64,000 nucleotides of DNA from Siphonodentalium dalli (GCA_032622095.1 CP136063.1:67969897-68033896), one strand, 5' to 3'. Shown: positions 1 through 11,689, counted from the first letter of the stretch. The notes: generated from the letters alone by a model not told the origin. Numbers and translations: made by a program.

Positions 1-342
1 AGAGAAATTGTTCAAATAATGTATATTTTAGTTGTATATGTTATCTAATAAATTTGAATTGCCAAGATTAAATCCAAACTATGGTTTAGTGAGTTTAGAG
101 TGGGGGTAAAAGATTGTCATAGCTGAAAGATTATTCTCTGGTTATATTTTACAAAGTCAAAGATCAAGAATAACAATTGAGCACGTGCTAAGGTACCAAC
201 TGGGAGAAATATGGTTTAGTTAAAAAGAAAATAGAGTTTATCCCCTTTGATTGTCAGCACGGTCGGCTGTTCATACAACTATTATACAGTGGATGTCATT
301 ATTTTCTTGAAGTGTCTACCACATTGCTAAGAAAGAACTTAT
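1..342. other. AT-rich sequence, nothing recognised
   Basis: No open frame with splice support, repeat or known motif was seen. It may be an intron of the isocitrate dehydrogenase gene whose last exons lie downstream. Confidence 0.4.
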
Positions 343-525
343 TTAACCCTTTGAGTGCCAGGGGCCGATCTCATCGGCCCTAAACCTACAAAATAAGTCT
401 GTTAAAGTATATAAGAATAAATTATTAAAATTGTAAAAAATGGTCGACTCGCATATATAAGAGAATGCATTGGCACAGGGTATATGGGTCGATACAAAAA
501 TCGGACTTGGCACTCAAAGGGTTAA
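343..525. mobile_element. TTAA-flanked MITE (piggyBac-like), 183 bp
   Basis: TTAA occurs at 343-346 and 522-525. Just inside are perfect inverted ends CCCTTTGAGTGCCA and TGGCACTCAAAGGG, and the similarity continues imperfectly inwards. A TTAA target and C-rich ends are the hallmark of the piggyBac superfamily. There is no coding capacity, so it is non-autonomous. The interior at about 444-479 carries one arm of the motif GACTCGCATATATAAGAGAA...CATTGGCACAGGG, which also forms the hairpins of the elements at 10625-11014 and 38337-38771, although the terminal repeats of those differ. Confidence 0.75.
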
Positions 526-1849
526 TGTTGGTTAGACATCAGACTTGACTGCTAACTGCCTTTCTTCCAGACTGTGCATCTATGAAGTATAGATGCATCC
601 ATTCTTGCCTCTCGAGGCCAACCTTGACAATAGCTCAATTAACTGCTAGCACAAACCATTTTATCTACAAAATTGTTCTCAGCATCTTCTATTCATACAT
701 TCTTGATTGCCAGTGAAGAGTTCTCACCTCTTTGTGACATGTGAAATTAATAGCCTCATGCGCAACATGTTATTCAGGCACCTTAAATGTGTTCATGATA
801 GGGAGTAAAATACGGGTGATTTTCTGCATATAAAGTTTTATTCATTTTTTTTTCTTTTTCTGAGAGTGTTTGTATATTTTATGGAATTGGTCATTCATAA
901 CAAGTGAATATTAATGTTTTGGCCGCGATATACCGAACGCTGGTCGCATTAGACAGAAATCACTCATGCCAGGTCATTTATATAGTAAAAGTGGTTGGTA
1001 CAAACAGAATTTGGTCACAAAAGACAGGTGGTCTCACACTGCTGTGGTCGCTCAAAGCAGTTTTCACTGTAGTGATGTGACGATATTGATATTTATTGCC
1101 CTGTTTAAAGCATGAAATTATACTCACTTTTGTTACATCCCGGTCAAATTCTGGGGATCAAACCAGTCGATAAATATATATCATCATGCACATGGTGGAA
1201 GGATACCACCGAGAGTCAAAGGCTCAGGGAAATCCTTCCCCTATCCGCTCTAGCACGATAATCTCCAACCTAAATCTATATTACATATCCCAAACAAACG
1301 AAAGTGATATTATTCTGAGCTTTTCTTGATGAAAAAACTTTGATGGCTGGTCCTCATTTAGACACCAAAGTTAGATAAAATTTTACAGTTGGTGTTTCCA
1401 TGTCTTCATGAATACTGTAGCCACAAAACTATTACCAATTTGAAATTAATGGTAGGCCACAAAACTATTACTAATTTGAAATTAATGGTAGGCCCTAAAT
1501 GTAATGACCAGCAGTCTTGTTTCCGTAATTTGCCCATATTAAAGGTGTCTTGGTCGAATAAGGGATTTCAGTATTTAAATACCTGCCTCATTGCAAAAAT
1601 AATTTGACATAAATAATAAATACAGATAATTGCCTCCCTCATCATTTTGAAAATAAATTCCATGATAAACAGACTATTTTGTTTATCTGTCCTGGTGTCG
1701 TTTCTCAACCTGACAGTATAAGCCTAGCATGGACATGACTCTGAGGGAAGAGCAGACTTCACCCACTATGTTTTAGCTCAACCTGACTCATATTTGAAGC
1801 TATTGCCATGGGTTGGCATCCAATCGTGTGTTTATCAACAATTTCCTTC
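526..1849. other. Non-coding, small tandem duplication at 1421-1492
   Basis: No exon recognised. A 36-bp unit beginning CCACAAAACTATTAC is repeated twice in tandem at 1421-1456 and 1457-1492 with one difference. The 72-aa open frame there reflects this duplication and is not considered a gene. Confidence 0.5.
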
Positions 1850-3250
1850 AGCACAGCCTACAGACCACGTCCCTCATCCGATCGTAACCAAACTTCATAT
1901 GGATCTTTGTGTTGTCCGCTTGGTAACTTGAAAAAAATTCAACAGAATTTCTTTATATTTGGTATGTGATTCACATTTGAGAACATACAGGCCAAGTTCG
2001 AATTTGGTCATGGTCAGATGATTTTTGACAGTTATGCCCCTTATTCGACATAGAAAATTCTGTTTTCCGCATCGTAACTTGAGCAATATTTAACAGATTT
2101 TCTTTATATTTGGTGTGCAGTTCACATTTGAAAAGTTGCAGGCCAAGTTCGAATTTGGTCACGGTCCTATGATTCTTGACAGAGTTATGCCCCTTTTTGT
2201 TCGCCGACCCAACGGGTTCGGAGGACTATTATATTCAGCCTGTGCGTACGTGCGTCCGAGGTTTCCGGATGATAACTTTAGTTAGAGTGAACCAAATTAA
2301 ATTAAATTTGCTATGTGGTTTTACTAGCAGAAAAGACAGGTCAAGTTCGAATTCTGGTTCCGTCAGCCAATTTTCACCAGAGTTATGCCCCTTTTTCGAC
2401 TTAGAATTTTACCGTCTGTTAACATTTTTGGTTTCCGACCGATAACTCCAGTTTGGATTATTTGATCTGAACCAAAGTTGGTATGTGTATTTCCCAGCTA
2501 AAGATACAGGCCAAGTTCGAATTTGGTCATGGTCCGATGATTTTTGACGAATATGAGTTCCGTCCAATTATTTTTACATGAGTTACGGCCCTTTTTCGAC
2601 TTATAATTTGACCGTCTGTTAACATTTTTGGTTTCTGACCGGTAACTCCAGTTTGGATTATTTGATCTGAACCAAAGTTTGGATGTGTCTTTCTCCCAGC
2701 AAAACACAGGTCAGGATCGAATTCGGGTTCCGCCCGCCAATTTTCACCAGAGTTATGTCCCTTTTTGACTTAGAATTTTTGCCAATTTGAGGTTTCTGGA
2801 TGATAACTTTAGTAAATGTGTACTGAATGAAATTAAATTTTGTATGTAGGTTTACTAGCACTAAAGACAGGTTTTATGCGCAAACAATGGTCGTATCAAG
2901 CCAACGCTTAGAGGCGGACATGAGGTCTACCGACCTTTTATTCAACTTAGAAAGCACTGTTTTCGTGTTGTCCATGTGGTAACTTGAGCAATATTCAACA
3001 GAATTTCATGATATTTGGCACGTTGTTCTCATTTGAGAAGACTCAGAAGATGCAGGCCAAGTTATGATATTCCATTTAGAAATAATATTTGCAGTTTCAA
3101 TGATAAATTATGCATTCTTCAAAATAATCTTATGATACTTTGTGTGTGGCTCACCTTTGAGAACATGCAGGTCATTGTCAAGTTTGACTCAAATTTTGCC
3201 AGAACTTGAATTCTTTGTTCTTAAAAAATGGCCAACGTCCAAAAATTCCA
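1850..3250. repeat. Diverged tandem repeat, 'aggccaagttcgaatttgg' family
   Basis: The phrases 'caggccaagttcgaatttgg', 'agttatgcccctttttcgac' and 'ggtttccggatgataact' recur about six times at irregular 150-260 bp spacing, each copy differing by many substitutions. The same family reappears at 14270-14770 and weakly at 3950-4050. Small open frames here share peptide strings such as MTKFELGL only because of the repetition. It looks like an old tandemly amplified repeat of mollusc type and shows no sign of coding. Confidence 0.65.
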
Positions 3251-3348
3251 CCTCGATTCGGGAGACGTGGGGTCTGCGACTTTATATTTTATTTAGAAAA
3301 TGTTCTCAAGATGCTTAATTTTGTCTGAGCTTTTATTCCTACATTTTT

Positions 3349-3475
3349 ATGTGTACCCATACCATGTATGGTACACATAATGCCGACGTCCGGATCAACC
3401 ATCCGTCGTTCGTCCGTTCGTCCGTCCGTCTGTCTGTCCGTCCGTCTGTCCGTCCGTCTGTCCGTCTGTCCGTAG
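3349..3475. repeat. Short inverted repeat followed by (TCCG/TCTG)n microsatellite
   Basis: A short palindrome around 3356-3378 (acccataccatgtatggta) precedes about 75 bp of TCCG/TCTG tetranucleotides at roughly 3396-3472. The open frames reading it as RTDRRTDR or RPSVRLSV are microsatellite translations. Confidence 0.8.
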
Positions 3476-3539
3476 ACACTTGCTTTCCGATTCAATTACT
3501 TGAATATTTTTTATCGGATCGTGTTAAAATTTTATGTGC

Positions 3540-4080
3540 ATGTTTATGATAACACACTCCTCACCTGTATAGTTTTTGGTATCGATCAGTTGATCGGTTT
3601 AGAAATTATTAACACTTTGCATCCGCACATAGGCATGAGCCATCCGATGCTGTAACCAAAGTACTTTTTGTCCGATTGCTTTCATATTTGATATGTAGGT
3701 TTATAATGACACACCCCTCACCTGTATAGTTTTTGGTATCGATCGGTTGATCGGTTTGGAAAAAATTAACCCTGCACACAAATGCTATCTGATGCATCTA
3801 AGTCAAACAATTTTCTTCTGATATGCCTCATATTTCTTACCTAGGTTTTTCTTAGCACGTTCTTTATCTGTATGGTTTTTGGTATCGTTTAGTTAACCCT
3901 TTCTGCTCTTGTTTTTAAATAGACTTAATCCAAGCTGTGTTAACTTAAATATTTTTCTTCTGATCAGCACCAAATTTGGTACATATGGTCCTCACCCCAA
4001 AATACAGACCAGGTTCAAATTTGAGTTTGATCTGGTATATTTTAACAGAGTTATGGCCATTTAAAATTCAAGTAGCTTAT
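3540..4080. repeat. Degenerate tandem copies with 'cacctgtatagtttttggtatcg'
   Basis: The phrase cctgtatagtttttggtatc followed by gatcggttgatcggttt recurs near 3560, 3720 and 3865 at about 150-bp spacing, and diverged copies continue near 6845 and 7000. It is a non-coding diverged repeat of unknown origin. Confidence 0.55.
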
Positions 4081-4439
4081 AATCTAATTAATGCCTGCAG
4101 GCAGTCAGCTTAGCAGAGGAGATCTTATTACACAGCCAGTGTCTTATTGGAAATGAGTTTCTCTTTAGCTTCACATTAGATAAATACCATGGCTCACAGA
4201 GTGTTTAGGGGTTCTCCTTAGCCAATGCTAGTAGGAGACAGACAAATAACACTAAGTGAACAAGAAAACCATAGTCAGAAATGGTAACGCCACCAAGATC
4301 GTATTATTAGCCATAAATATAAATAATAATACAATTATTCTATAAACTAGCTTTCAAATTTTATGCGGGAAATTTGCGTACTTCCATATTTCAAGTTTTC
4401 CCGTTTCTCGTGGCATACATTACTTTCATCAAACTGTCT

Positions 4440-4710
4440 TCTTTATTACACAAGCTGATAGGCCCGACTTCACCCGGGCTGTTTCCCATCTGCTTTCCGG
4501 TGAAAGGTGCGATTTGACCTTCAATTGACTATTTCGAAAGTCAAGGTCAGGTCAGGGTCATGATTTGTCCAGTCCAAAACACCCCCACCCGTAGAAAACT
4601 ACCCATAGGTATCAAATTTCGTCGAAATCCGTCCGTTTTACCCAACTTGACCTTTAATTAACAATTTTGAAGGTCAAGGTAAGGTCGGAGTCATGATTTG
4701 ACCCGTCCAA

Positions 4711-4765
<55 letters not shown>

Positions 4766-5060
4766 ACAAAAGTACCCATAGGTATCAAATTTCGTCGAAA
4801 TCTATCCGTTTTATCCGAGTTGACCTTTGATTGGCCATATTGAAGGTCAAGGTCAGGCCGAGGTCACGATTTGACCCGTTCAAAACTCTCCTCGGACCAA
4901 AGTATCCCTAGGTATCAAATTTCGCCGAAATTTGTCCGTTTTACCCAAATTGACCTTGCATTGACAGTTTTAATGGTCAAGGTCAGGTCGGGGTCACAAT
5001 TTGACCCGTTCAAAACACTTCCCGGACACAAATACCCATAAGTATCAAATTACGTTGAAT
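4440..5060. repeat. Diverged ~140-160 bp tandem repeat with C52 homopolymer
   Basis: At least four copies of a unit containing 'gaccttcaattgac', 'aaggtcaaggtcaggtcggg', 'gatttgacccgtccaaaac' and 'cccataggtatcaaatttcg' lie in tandem. Positions 4713-4764 are an uninterrupted run of 52 C. The same family recurs at 58770-59280, where it is followed by 'gtactcgacttcgttcggg', which resembles 3' tails of invertebrate LINE families. I infer a LINE or satellite remnant. The length of the C run may be affected by assembly. Confidence 0.65.
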
Positions 5061-5474
5061 TCTATGGAAAGCCGAGGAGGACATGTTGGTTGCTAATTGC
5101 TAGATATACGACGCGGTATTTTGAAGGTGTTTCAAACTAGGAGATAGAAGTATTCTGCGTTTCAAATGGTGATGAATTATAGTAGTTTATTCAAATTTTA
5201 TGGCATAAATTGTTATTAAAACCGTATATACTATAAAAAATTAATGACTCGAAAATTAAGTGGGCCTTTAAACAAAGTCACAATTGCAGTTAGGCTCATC
5301 TCATACTCGTCCATTCAGCGATATTCTACTGCGCAGTTTGTTATAGCCTCCAGTATTTATTGAGCGTTATACCCCCAACTGTTATAATTCGCCTTTAGCA
5401 GGCGTACTCTTGCCTCAGATTATTGAGATATTAGGTCACACATAATCACATTAAATCGCATCGTAACATAGCAA

Positions 5475-6300
5475 TTGTGTGGGCTCCTTGGCGTGAATAT
5501 GTAATGAGAAATAAGGTCATACGTAATGACATTAAACTCAAGAAAACCCTCGAAAACAAAACAAAATCACATTTAATGTTTTACGTTATTTCCTTCATAA
5601 AAAGAATCTTCGTGATAATGAACCCTCTCGTTACTTTAGAATATAGAATTAACCTTAAAATAAAAAAAATCTTTGGAACACAGAACCTTCGGAATAACGA
5701 ACCTTCGGATTGGTGAACCTTCGGAATAGCGAACATTCAGAGAAATTTCGGAATAGTGGACCTTCGGGATAGTGAACCTTCGGAATAGAGACATGCCCCC
5801 CAATATTCATATTATATGCCCAGAGTTCAAAGGTATGGACCCATAAAATTCTAAACTTGGCCCTTAAAATATTGAACTCCAAATTGGAGCACACACAGAA
5901 CACCACTTAAGTCAACTGAACCTATGTCATGTCCCAATGCGGGAGGGTCCATATATACCACAACATTCATAGTATATGCCAAGAATTCAAAGGTATGGGC
6001 CCACGTAATGACATAAAATCTCAAGAAAACCAGCGAAAACAAAACAAAATCACATTTAATGTTCTAAGTTAAGTTATTTCCTCCTGTATCTGTATCGGTG
6101 TGCGCGCATGATCAGTTCGGATGTGAGCGCACACTCCATATAAAGAATCTTTGTGAAAATGAACCCTCTCAAATTAGTCTCAATACTTTAAAATATAGAA
6201 TTAACCTAAAAATAACAAAAACCTTCAGAATAGAGAACCTTCGGAATAGCGGACCTTCGGGATAGCAAACCTTCATAATAGAAGCATGTCCCCACAATTA
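5475..6300. repeat. ~490-bp tandem duplication with TTCGGAATAG minisatellite
   Basis: Segment 5510-5800 (gtaatgacattaaactcaag..., then aaatcacatttaatg) is repeated with divergence at about 6005-6290. Both copies end in a short minisatellite of roughly 16-18 bp built on CCTTCGGAATAGCGAA, with longer runs in the first copy (5685-5795). The two halves are separated by matching phrases 'ttcaaaggtatggacccat' and 'ttcaaaggtatgggcccac'. No coding content was seen. Confidence 0.65.
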
Positions 6301-7649
6301 CACCGGTGACGTAAACACATGTGCCAATCTTAGTTGTACTCTCGTAATTATCGGTACGATGAAACGGTGACGGAATCTGACGAGGTTTGCCGAATGTACA
6401 ATCACCCAGTGAATTATCGATCGACCATGCGATATCAAAAAACCAAAAGCTAGAAACACCACACTACGGTGGCGTAATAATTGAGCTCATCTCTGGAGAA
6501 GCTTGTCACAGCATCTGGGCTGTGTGCAGTGTTTGTTTATTTAAGTCTCACATTCCTATAATCTGATCTCAAGCCTCACTCTACTGCATAAATAAAATGA
6601 ATATGACAGTGATGGCCAGAGGTCATTAACTTCCACATAGTCTGCTGTCTATATAGTCTTCATGACATTAGGGACTGGCTTGTTGTGTGGGTTTTGCTAA
6701 ATCCAATGACATGCTTTTTATAGACTTTTTTGTGTTTATCAGTTCATTAGTTTGGATAAGATTAACCCTATTCTATCTGATTTCATAACTCAAATATTTC
6801 CATTTATTTTATTTATAGTTCTTGGCATAGTTTATGATAACACACCCCTAACCTGCATATTGAGAGTCATATGGTTGATTTGCTTAAAAATATTAACATC
6901 TCCACCAATCCTGTTGACACAATGTGATACTAGTAACTAGATATACTTTACATGATCACTATATATAAATGCATCCATGTTGATGCATTCTTCACTTGTT
7001 TAGATTTTGGGATCGATTGGTTTGATAAAATTAACCATAAATTATATTTCCGCTGTTACATAAATTACATCTTTCCAATGTTCAGCTTAGAAGAAAATTA
7101 ACCCTACCCATTCCAATCCATGGTCATACAGTATGCTATCCAATGTAATGAATCTTATTTTCAATCTGACCAATCTCATACTAGTACATATACCTCTAGC
7201 TATCTAAAAATTCAGCATTAAAATATTTTATATCCAATCATTATCAATAATTTTATATCCAAGTCTGTACATCCCTCACTTGTACAGTGGTTCATGTATT
7301 GATTTTTTAAATGGGAAATATTAACCCTTTTCTCCCATCTAAATGATCCCATGAATTTTTAATATGCAACTAACAAAAAACATAATAAAAACAGCTATGG
7401 TGCATCTTTCTGACTATGGATTTAGCTTAATTAGCTTTATCACTCTATAAGACATATCTGGTTGAAATTGATTGCCATATCCATGTTCCTATTGTGCATA
7501 TGTGAGCAAGGTGCCCAGTAAGTCTGATTCCACTTGTGACCTCAATAGTAAGGTGTGAATTGTTGATTTTTTTGCACTCATGAAAAGGTTGGTGTAAGAA
7601 TCTATTAAAATAGCTAATCAGTATCGCCAAGGTATGGGTTAAACATCTG
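6301..7649. other. AT-rich non-coding sequence
   Basis: No supported exon. Scattered diverged fragments of the 3540-4080 repeat are present. Probably intron or intergenic sequence upstream of the IDH terminal exons. Confidence 0.4.
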
Positions 7650-7659
7650 CCGATCGTGA

Positions 7660-7965
7660 TCAGCCTCTCGTTCAGTCAATGTTTTTGAAACTTTTCACAG
7701 ATATGTATTACCATGGGAACCTGTCCACCTGTGATTATGAGATCTGTCCTACATTTTTTTTTGTGGAGTTATCCTCCTTTTTCAATTTACAAAATTTTCA
7801 CTAGATGCATTATTTTGGCCTAACTTGTATTCCTACATTTTTCAGTCAATGTTTTTTAACTTGGCACAGATATTTAGTACTATGGGAACCTGTGTACTTC
7901 CGTTTATGAGGTCCGTCCTGTTTTTGTGGAGTTATCCCCCTTTTTCAAATTATCTTATAGTGACC
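7660..7965. repeat. Tandem duplication just upstream of the IDH splice acceptor
   Basis: A unit with 'cagtcaatgttttt', 'cacagatat', 'atgggaacctgt' and 'tttgtggagttatcc' occurs twice, about 160 bp apart (7670-7790 and 7842-7955). The second copy ends about 20 bp before the acceptor at 7980-7981, so the intron end was built next to or from this repeat. Confidence 0.6.
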
Positions 7966-7981
7966 TTTATTTTTATTTCAG

Positions 7982-8946
7982 ATTCTGTACATCCTTGGAA
8001 AAAGCCTGTGTTGATACGATAGAGAGCGGGAAAATGACGAAAGATTTAGCTGGATGTATACATGGTTTGAAAAAGTAAGTCTCTTTATTATAATATGGGA
8101 AAAACCAAATGTGATATATATTTAATCTTAACATTGATAGATCCAAACAGATGGCATGAAGGGCAATGCATGTATTGTGAGCAACACTTTTTCTGCATCT
8201 TTTGCATTGTCGGCATCAAAACATGAACTTGGTTGTCGCCGAATTACATCTGTATTATTGTGTAAATGTGCCAACCATGTAGGGTCATAATCAATATTTC
8301 ATCAGAAGTTATTTTACTTGAACAGGCTTTTCCGACATCTCCGTCGCTCTCCATAATCATATATGACGGAAACTTCCATGTAAACATGCCGCTCGCCACA
8401 TCCAAATAGGTCTCATTCCCATTCTTGTGTTTGATGCTTTCACCATGTTAATGTGTCATTGGTTTGTTGTAATACAGTGACACACAGAAATCATGCCAAT
8501 GCCCATTAGATCTTATGCATGGGCCTTTAGATGATAAGAGTCAATATATCTATTTTTGTTGAATGTATTAGCCGAACATTCCTGCAAATGAATCAATGTC
8601 ATTTAAGTAATTACTCATTGGGAAGGGGTTTGTGTTAGTAACATTTTAAAATCTTCATTTTGTTCACTGGGCATACATATATGCTTTATTCCAAAGTTAT
8701 ACAACTGAATGTAAGGCAAAACAGTATGACTCAGTACATGTACATGTATATACAATAGGGTGTGGGGAGTATGCTCCACCAGACCTCACGTTTACATTCA
8801 TTTGACTTGTTTTCTTTCTTAAATTACAGCTCCGTAGAATTATTAAAAGCTCTTTTAAATTTCTTTTCAGCGTGAAAACAGAGCACTATCTGTACACAAT
8901 GGATTTCTTGGAAGCCATCACAGAAACACTAGCGAAAGCAAATTAA
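7982..8946 (+). CDS. IDH2: NADP-dependent isocitrate dehydrogenase, last two coding exons (partial)
   Basis: This is the C-terminal end of NADP-isocitrate dehydrogenase, which oxidatively decarboxylates isocitrate to 2-oxoglutarate with production of NADPH. Exon 7982-8074 follows a TTTATTTCAG acceptor, begins with the last base of a split codon, and reads [16 protein letters not shown] then [14 protein letters not shown]. It ends in phase 2 at AA|GTAAGT. Exon 8871-8946 follows TTCTTTTCAG, completes AAC (Asn) and reads [16 protein letters not shown] then ITETLAKAN before TAA at 8944-8946. The [12 protein letters not shown] stretch is diagnostic, and AGCIHGL..NVK fits mitochondrial IDH2 better than cytosolic IDH1. 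The last residues are not a peroxisomal SKL-type signal. Upstream exons with the catalytic residues are outside the window. The family is near certain; the compartment is inferred. Confidence 0.93.
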
Positions 8947-9100
8947 TGTGACAGATTATAGGCTGAACTAATTCTTATCATGCACCAAGGGAAACGACTC
9001 CAGTGCAGAGCTGCAGGCCTGCATCAATGAAGAGAATGAGACAAAGCGGCATTAACTGTTCTCCACTTGTTGCTCTAAAAACAGCATTTAGACATATATA
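8947..9100 (+). other. Start of the IDH 3' untranslated region
   Basis: Sequence after the stop at 8946, inferred as 3' UTR. No AATAAA is near; the first plausible signal is ATTAAA at 9351-9356, beyond the inserted MITE at 9101-9311. If that signal is used, the MITE is part of the mRNA. Confidence 0.4.
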
Positions 9101-9311
9101 CAGTAATGCCCTAATTAATCGACTGCTTAACCACAGCAGAATTATGGGTAACTTTTCAGGATTTAGTCGGAAATATGGCTTGTTGCCATTCATCGGAAAG
9201 CTCTCCCGCTCTCAGGGAGAGCTTTCCGATGAATGGCAACAAGCCATATTTCCGACTAAATCACCCATTATTCTGCTGTGGTTAAGCAGTCGATTAATTA
9301 GGGCATTACTG
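9101..9311. mobile_element. Palindromic MITE flanked by TA (Tc1/mariner-like), 211 bp
   Basis: The element begins CAGTAATGCCCTAATTAATC and ends with the inverse, flanked by TA at 9099-9100 and 9312-9313. Nearly the whole length is an inverted repeat: ATGGCTTGTTGCCATTCATC pairs with its inverse around a centre near 9205 (CTCTCCCGCTCTCAGGGAGAG). A long foldback with a TA target duplication suggests a Tc1/mariner-type non-autonomous element. The open frames on both strands are mirror translations of the hairpin. A related, longer copy is at 11414-11689. Confidence 0.8.
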
Positions 9312-10624
9312 TATATCTAATGTTCCTCTCTTCATCACAATCAATGAACAATTAAACCAAAGAGTCAATTGTATGTTGTGCATTGACAAGCCTTATTTGG
9401 ACCGGTGATTTCAATTTGGAACAAAGTGTGTACCTAATAGTAGGTGAATTTAATGTGGTACTACTACTAAGTGTGTAGGTTTGTGTTAATCGTATATAGT
9501 AAATTATTTTAGAATTGAGTGCTGTCCCTTTGCCCAGAGATAGTAAATTATAGGTTTAAATGTGCCACATTCTTTCCACCTTCATCTGATGGGCTCTGAT
9601 CCTGATAGTGTTTTTGCCAACTCCTTTTCACTTAGATATACATTTATCTTCAGTGGTAGCTCAATTAAATTAGCAGTTTTATCAATCAATGCAATTGTAA
9701 GGTTTTCATATTTTGTTGGTCATTGAAGTTGTAATGTTTTCATATCATGTTGATCTCATTTACAGTGTCAGTGCTACAAATCTTGCTTTTTCAGTTTTTA
9801 CAGTAGTTTTATTTAATATTATTTTCCCATCTTGCCTTCCCTGATCAGGTTGTACACATTACCATTACCTCTGATCTTTACTCCACAGCACTCGTATACG
9901 CGTCTTCATCCATTCCATGTAAATGTTACATTTGTGTGCGTGTGTGTGTGTGCTGCACAAAGCAACATGCTTTACAAGATAACGTTTGGTTGGAGGAATA
10001 TATTTCAACTTATTAGACTTATAAAGGGACCCAAAGCACTCACGGTGCGTAAATGTGCAAAAAATATGAAAGTCTAAAAATATCACCACTAAGAACATGG
10101 AGAAATAGATAAACTTTGTTCTTATATTCATTATTGATCGTTCTCCAATAAAAAAAATTTGCATGTTGAACCCATTGTTATGTGAAACCATTGTCATGTA
10201 AACAAAACTGTTGAAGTGATTTATCAACAATCATCGTTAAACGTATAGCATGTTCAAATATTTTAGTCAAATATGGTTTTCAAAATATTTGTTTAATGCT
10301 TTGACCTTTTTCAATGTTTACCTTCAAGTTTTGATGAAAGTTTGGTATTTTTAGTAATGTTTACACAACAATTATTTTGATATGCAAAATCACATTATTG
10401 GAGAGTTATTAATAAAGGTAATAAGAACAAAGTCAAATCAATTTTTCATGTTTTTGTTGATAATAGTTGTTTTACAGACCTGTCTGCCAACCACAAATTC
10501 CAAGCAACTATCTTCTGATTGGCTCAGCAATCAGACTTGTCGCGATTTATGGTTGGCTTTCACTGATATAATATTTGGTTACAGTAATGGGGTTCCCCGC
10601 TATGAATTTTCCAGGCTAAAAAAT
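9312..10624. other. Non-coding, includes a short TG run
   Basis: Only a short (TG)n at about 9934-9952 stands out. The 121-aa minus frame at 9865-10230 has low-complexity composition and no family resemblance. No exon is supported. Confidence 0.4.
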
Positions 10625-11014
10625 TTAACCCTTTACCCAACAAACCGGCCAAAACCGGCCAAATAAAGCTTCAACAGCCTAAAATATCTTAGGTCTGTCT
10701 CAATAGAACCATACAAATATGGATATCATTGGAACCGGCTCCTTGACCACATTGTGATAGTTACAGTTATGCCCTGTGCCAATGTATTCTCTTATATATG
10801 CGAGTCGACCATAGGTCGCCTCGCATATATAAGAGAATGCATTGGCCTAAAAAAAATCTGTTTTTACCATTTTTTCTTACATTCTTTAACAATTTTATAA
10901 TTTTTAATGTGTTAAGCCAATGCATTCTCTTATATATGCGAGGCGACCTATGGTCGACTCGCATATATAAGAGAATGCATTGGCACAGGGCCCTTCTGTT
11001 GGGTAAAGGGTTAA
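10625..11014. mobile_element. TTAA-flanked MITE (piggyBac-like) with two internal hairpins
   Basis: TTAA at 10625-10628 and 11011-11014 flanks inverted ends CCCTTTACCCAACA and TGTTGGGTAAAGGG. Inside are two near-perfect hairpins, 10778-10846 and 10916-10984, each made of GCCAATGCATTCTCTTATAT-type arms around a GTCGACCATAGGTCG-type loop. The second copy is at 38337-38771, and the arm motif is shared with the element at 343-525. No coding capacity; the superfamily is inferred from the TTAA target and CCC ends. Confidence 0.82.
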
Positions 11015-11413
11015 CATCTCAGTAGAGCATGTTGCTTTTAAAGATACTATGATACAATCAAGGTTTGTTCATGCTTTTATTTCTCCTCAATGTTACCTCT
11101 GTAAATTGGGGCTGTCACAATCATTTTGACTGAGGCGACATATATTGATGGGACACAGGTGTGCAGTGACAGTGATGAATTATACAACCTATACAGGTAT
11201 AATCATGAATGATCTACTAACCCTTTCTTTACGAAGTGGATTCATCCATCCAGTTATAAAAGTATTATTGGAATGGTCTATTATTCATTTGGAGGGGTGT
11301 TAAGAAAAAATGAGCAGACAGGGGAAAAGATAATAGAAATAAAGAATAAGTGATTTTCATTGGAGCAAAATGTTCAGATAATAAGTTCAATAAACGACAT
11401 GTTGAACAAATTA
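11015..11413. other. Non-coding spacer
   Basis: Nothing beyond AT-rich sequence was recognised. Confidence 0.35.
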
Positions 11414-11689
11414 CAGTAATGCCCTAAATAATCGACAGACGGAAATGTAAACATTTTCAGATAAAGAAAGAGGGATAACTCTTGAACGAAAAATGTGAAC
11501 AATGTCAATGAACCCTCTTTTGAAAGCCCTGATGCCAAAGGTGCATCCCAAATTTCATCAAGATCCGATAACACATGTTTTTAAGAGAGCTTTCCAATGA
11601 ATGGCAATAAGCCATATTTCCGACTAAATCATGAAAAATTACCCGTAATTCTGCTGTGGTTAAGGAGTCGATTAATTAGGGTATTACTT
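11414..11689. mobile_element. TA-flanked MITE related to 9101-9311, with a different core
   Basis: The ends match the 9101-9311 element (CAGTAATGCCCTAAATAATC left, GGAGTCGATTAATTAGGGTA right) with TA at 11412-11413 and 11690-11691. The left arm is replaced by about 150 bp containing 'tcatcaagatccgataacac'. That core recurs in the opposite orientation at about 12297-12490. This suggests that the palindromic element derives from a longer parent of which 11414-11689 and 12297-12490 are other deletion products. Confidence 0.65.

Noticed and set aside
9003-9320. 105-aa plus-strand and 71-aa minus-strand frames sharing the same peptide
   Set aside because: Both read the palindromic MITE 9101-9311, so the shared peptide is the hairpin seen from both strands.
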